DNA of 64,000 nucleotides, from assembly GCA_003640385.1 (NCBI GenBank), contig RCAB01000198.1:42668-106667 (forward strand), written 5' to 3'. The notes below the pieces were generated by a model. It searched no databases. It worked only from the letters and a program-made list of their open reading frames with translations, and was not told the origin of the DNA. The stretch's first letter is position 1, and every line of letters starts with the position of its first letter. Source of the DNA: Setaria digitata (lineage: Eukaryota; Nematoda; Chromadorea; Rhabditida; Setariidae). This document shows, piece after piece, positions 60,078 to 64,000 of this stretch. The translations under genes were made by a program, and so were the position numbers.

Positions 60078-61659
60078 CAATACAAAAAATTTGACAAATT
60101 AATTAATTATGCTGCAAGAAATTTGTTTAAAAAAAAATTGACGCGAAAAGTTTTCTTTTTTCAGCGAAATTTAATAATAAAAACAAATTTTCAAACTTAA
60201 GTAACTATTGAAAAAAATGTCCAAAAAAATACTACCGAATGCATAAAATTGGCCAATTTACCTAATTTTTGACATTTTCATTAATTGTAAATAATAGCTA
60301 ATGTTGTAAATTAATTGGCACAATTAGGATGCTAAAAAAATAAAAATTAAAAATTCATATATTCTTGACATTTTGCAAGTAATTAATATTTAGTTATGTT
60401 ATACTTTTATGATTAGATAAATAATTTTGATATCGTAGATTTATCAATTTATCTATGCTATCAAAAAGAAAAAGGAGTGATAACAAAGCAAATCAGTTCA
60501 AAAAAAAAAAAGAAATTGAGAGAAAGAAAGCAGGAATTGGGCGGAAGAAAGAAAAATAGATTTTTATTAAATTATTTTAAACGCTTTTTTTTCTCTTTTC
60601 TTCCCATTTTTCGTTTTTTTCAAGCATTCTGAAAAATCAAAAAAAAAAAAAGCGAAAAAATACTACGCAGTGATAATCAAATAATCAAATTGCTCAATCC
60701 TAAAATAATTTGTAAATTTGAAATGCTCCACTGTACGGATGGCACCAAAATAACTTAATTCATCTTTTTTTTTACATTTTTCATCAACACATGCTGTTTA
60801 CGTATTTTTACTTTCATTTTATCTTTTTTTTAGCTTTTTTCTACTGAAAATGCAAAAATGTTTCCGCATACTTTTGTTTATTTTTTTCACTTTTAAATAT
60901 TTTGAATTCTTTTTTCACTATAATTATATTATGCCGAGAAAATAAAAGTCAAATTCTTTTATCTTTTAACAAAACGACTATTAGATTTTATTAATTTGGT
61001 TCTTTTTTTGAACTGATTTTTAATACAGAAAATTCCATTTTAATTATTACTGAATGATTTATTTTGACTTTTCCAATCATTTTTCAAGTAATTTTCCCAA
61101 AACAAAAGGGGGAAAAAGTTGCAAAATAGAATAAACAGAAATTTGAATACTGAGAACACGAAATCATTTAATTTTAATTGATTTATAAGACATAAAATAT
61201 TAATTGATATCGATAATATAAGAACCGAATGAAATGAAGAACAAATATTTGAAAGAAGCTATAAGTGAAGCATAAACTGAACTAGGCTTTTGTCACCTTT
61301 CTTACCATTCCCAATTATTTCCAATCTTTTCCACTCCAGTAACTTATGTCACATTTTACCTTCTTTACCTTAAGTCAATAACCCATTCAAGTGACAATTG
61401 TTGCAAAATTAGGTTCCCTTGCTATGTGTGATTTTCCAAAAATTTTAAAATTTTTAACTGGATAATTCATTTTTTATGAAACATTTTCAAATTTTGAACT
61501 TTTCACATATTTTTTTATTAGTTTAATAGTTCCTCTTTTCCTTGTATAAGAATTGATGAGAGTTTTGGAATAAGTAGATTTTTTTTTGTTAACTTGGATT
61601 TCTAGGATTATTTCCGAACTAGAAGTACTTCTGGATTACAGCTTAGAAGCATAAGTGTC

Positions 61660-61697
61660 TAGTTTCTAGACAGAAGAAAGTTGTTGCTATTCGTTAA
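61660..61697 (+). repeat. Direct repeat, copy 1
   Basis: TAGTTTCTAGACAGAAGAAA then GTTGTTGCTATTCGTTAA; it differs at a few positions from 61825-61862. Confidence 0.85.
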
Positions 61698-61824
61698 TTG
61701 ATTCTCATCCTTACCATATTAATTACCGCCAAGCTAATTTTACCCTAATATATTAGCTGAAAATTCTCGACCGGTCTCTAGCATTTGTTAAGAAATTTAT
61801 AGGCTCAGGTTGAATATAAATTTA

Positions 61825-61862
61825 TAGTTTCTAGACACAAAAAAGTTGTTGCTATCCGTTAA
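61825..61862 (+). repeat. Direct repeat, copy 2
   Basis: TAGTTTCTAGACACAAAAAA then GTTGTTGCTATCCGTTAA, starting 165 bases after copy 1. Confidence 0.85.
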
Positions 61863-62044
61863 CCTTGTGCATAATCCAATCAAATTGAGAACGTGACTGC
61901 TGTGATTTTATTTATGCAAGTGCTAATTAGGAATTTTTACGAATTACCTGGATCATTGACATGAAAAATTAGCAAATCTCATTTTCTTTTTAGAATTTCT
62001 GTAGTTTGTTGAGATTAGCATTTTTTGTGAATACGAACTGATAC

Positions 62045-62290
62045 AACCACTGTGCTACACTTCGGATTTCTTATCTAGCATGCCACAGTAGGCATCTATC
62101 TAGCTATGAGATTCTGTATCTAGCGAGCATTCAAAACGTGAGATTCTAGTAAGTAACTGGCGATTTACACGTGGGATTTTGTATCTGATAGGATTAAGCA
62201 GAGAGGTTACAAGTAAGCATCGGATTTCTTTTACATATTTTTCTGCGTCTATCAAAAGCGTGTAATTTTTTGTCTAGTAGGTGATTTTAA
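62045..62290. repeat. Degenerate about 32-bp repeat with GATTCTGTATCTAG
   Basis: Successive segments such as AGATTCTGTATCTAGC, AGATTCTAGTAAGTAA and GGATTTTGTATCTGAT, the first two ending in ACGTG, spaced about 32-33 bases. Confidence 0.55.
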
Positions 62291-64000
62291 GTGATAATAT
62301 TCAAATTATTTTCATTCATTTTAGCACCTTAAAATAAGTGCGAATAACTCACATCTCAACTATTTAAGTTTTTAATACAAGTATTAATTATGACCAAATT
62401 CATCAACTCATTTTCTACAATTATTGAAATAATTCAAAGAATAGTCAAATTTACGATGTTTTAGCTTGAAATCACTGATAGAAATTTTATTCGAATGACA
62501 CGTCACGCACGTGAAGCGACAAAAAACTCGTATTTTTCCTAAAAATTTCTGCAATTAATCCCTGAAGATGTGTAAAGATTCCAGCTAACACTGACATTTT
62601 ATATATATGCCATTATTAAACTAGACACTACGAGGACCTTAAGATAAATTTGTAGGTTTTTTTGGCTGTGAAAAAAAAAGAACTGATTAATTTTAACAAG
62701 TGCTGAAATACCAGGATGAATGAAACTAAACATTAACCATAAAAAGCAAAACTTCAAAATTCTTTTTATTTGTCCAGCTTTTTTTTGTTTATTAAAGCAG
62801 TAGTTTAATTAATTTGCCCGGAAATATTACTTAATTGCGGCAGAACAATAATTTATGATGAATATGGAAGTCTAAACTTATCAGTTAAGAATTTGATATA
62901 ACTATTCGCATCATAGCCCTATACGATATGCATCGCAAATTGCAAAGGTTAAGTTGCGGCGATGTCGACGAGAAAATGACAGAGAGGTTCGGGAATGATA
63001 ATAATGATAATATTTTCTTAACAGATAAAACGACATTTGGAATTGATAAATATTTTTTTTTCATTTCTTTTAGCTAATTTTACCAAAAATTGGAAATCAG
63101 GAATGAATAAATTTCTCAGTTCATTTGTTAGAAAAAAAGAAATTCAAATATTTCATGCCTAGAATGAGGCGAATCACATTTTATTTCCAATGTATAATTT
63201 TTGGTTCAGAAATAAACAAAATTATCTCTTGGAATCCTTTAATAGCTTCATACACATGGTTTGAATGCAAAATCTATTAAAAATAACTTTTGTAAAAAGA
63301 GAGAAAGGCCTACCAAGACAGTTGTCATTTGAAAAAAAAAAAAAAAATACTGCAAAATTTTCATTTACTTATTTATTTTACCAATTTTTGAGCCACAAAA
63401 TCAAAAGAAAAACAATTAATTTTTTCTAATACTTCCTTCTACTAAATTTTCATTAAATTCTTTTCATTTATAATGCTGAAAGTTTTTTTTTTTTTAAATA
63501 AAAAAAAAATTAGTGATGGGAATAAAAGAAAGAAGAAAAGTAATCAGTAAACTTCGATTTAAAAAAAATAAAGTAAAAATTTTACTTGTCTGACTTCTTC
63601 TCCATCGAGGAATTGATAATATTCGGTAAAACATTTTCATTTTATCATTTGAAAAATATTTCAATCATTGAAGAATTATGTGCGAGTGTGTATATATTTG
63701 TTAAATTTGTCCATCTAATGATGTAATTTAGTCTCAATAGAAAGATAGAAATATGAAAAGTGGCATATAAAAATAATTTTTAAATTGAATTTAGAATTTG
63801 AGTGATGCTTGAAAGATCGTATAAGATGACAACGATGGTGAGGACGATGGCGACGGAAGCAGAAAAGGAAAAGTTAATAGAGGAAGGAAGAAGAAGCAAA
63901 ATGATTGGCAAAAGGAAAAGATCAAATAAAATAGGCTTATTTAAATTATAAAATAAAGTTTACTAACTGAAAGCTTTATGTGTTTACAACTCAAAAAAAA

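Larger units (their letters stand above)
60078..64000. other. Upstream region of the longest cle-1 isoform
   Basis: No exon recognised on either strand. It should hold the promoter of the 60050 start. Two local repeats are listed separately (61660/61825 and about 62045-62290). Confidence 0.5.

Noticed and set aside
1..64000. Endosymbiont (Wolbachia) insertion or retrotransposon
   Set aside because: No bacterial-type gene, reverse transcriptase, transposase, long terminal repeat or shift in composition was seen.

Overview
The window is eukaryotic and strongly AT-rich. Genes are split into small exons by introns of 55 bases to about 22 kb, with TTTNCAG-type acceptors and GTAAGT-like donors, and no bacterial-style operons. 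Gene content (a nematode-type tropomyosin end and a collagen XV/XVIII homologue) and base composition point to a parasitic nematode, most likely a filarial (Onchocercidae) worm; the species cannot be fixed from the sequence.

Layout. (1) 393-2798, plus strand: two alternative last exons of a tropomyosin gene (C. elegans lev-11 orthologue) whose body lies left of the window. (2) 2799-6344: intergenic DNA between two convergent genes, with a degenerate minisatellite at about 3365-3935 and a (TA)n tract. (3) 6345-60074, minus strand: one very large gene, the multiplexin collagen (type XV/XVIII) orthologue of C. elegans cle-1. From 5' to 3' it encodes FN3-FN3-MAM, a thrombospondin-N/laminin-G (TSPN) domain, an acidic and Ser-rich linker, interrupted Gly-X-Y collagen blocks, the NC1 trimerization domain, a Pro/Tyr/His/Arg-rich hinge and a complete endostatin domain. 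(4) 60075-64000: upstream DNA with no recognisable gene and two local repeats.

The central result is that the collagen gene has three separate first exons, each starting with a signal peptide (ATG at 60050, 43158 and 17971), and all can be joined in frame to a common 3' part. Exon lengths as read here add up to open reading frames of about 1592, 1200 and 1433 residues. C. elegans cle-1 is known to make three isoforms, so this looks like a conserved three-start architecture. That the FN3-FN3-MAM block belongs to the same gene is inferred from splice phase, because its last exon also runs straight into a stop codon if not spliced.

The rest is long introns with simple repeats, several short degenerate tandem repeats, a dense TGATAA/TTATCA cluster (35861-36675) and an ACGTAA-palindrome cluster (about 48450-48760). 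I see no transposon with coding capacity, no rRNA, tRNA or spliced-leader gene, no CRISPR array and no bacterial insert. Nothing here is a clearly new biological system; the interest lies in the isoform architecture and the intronic repeats.
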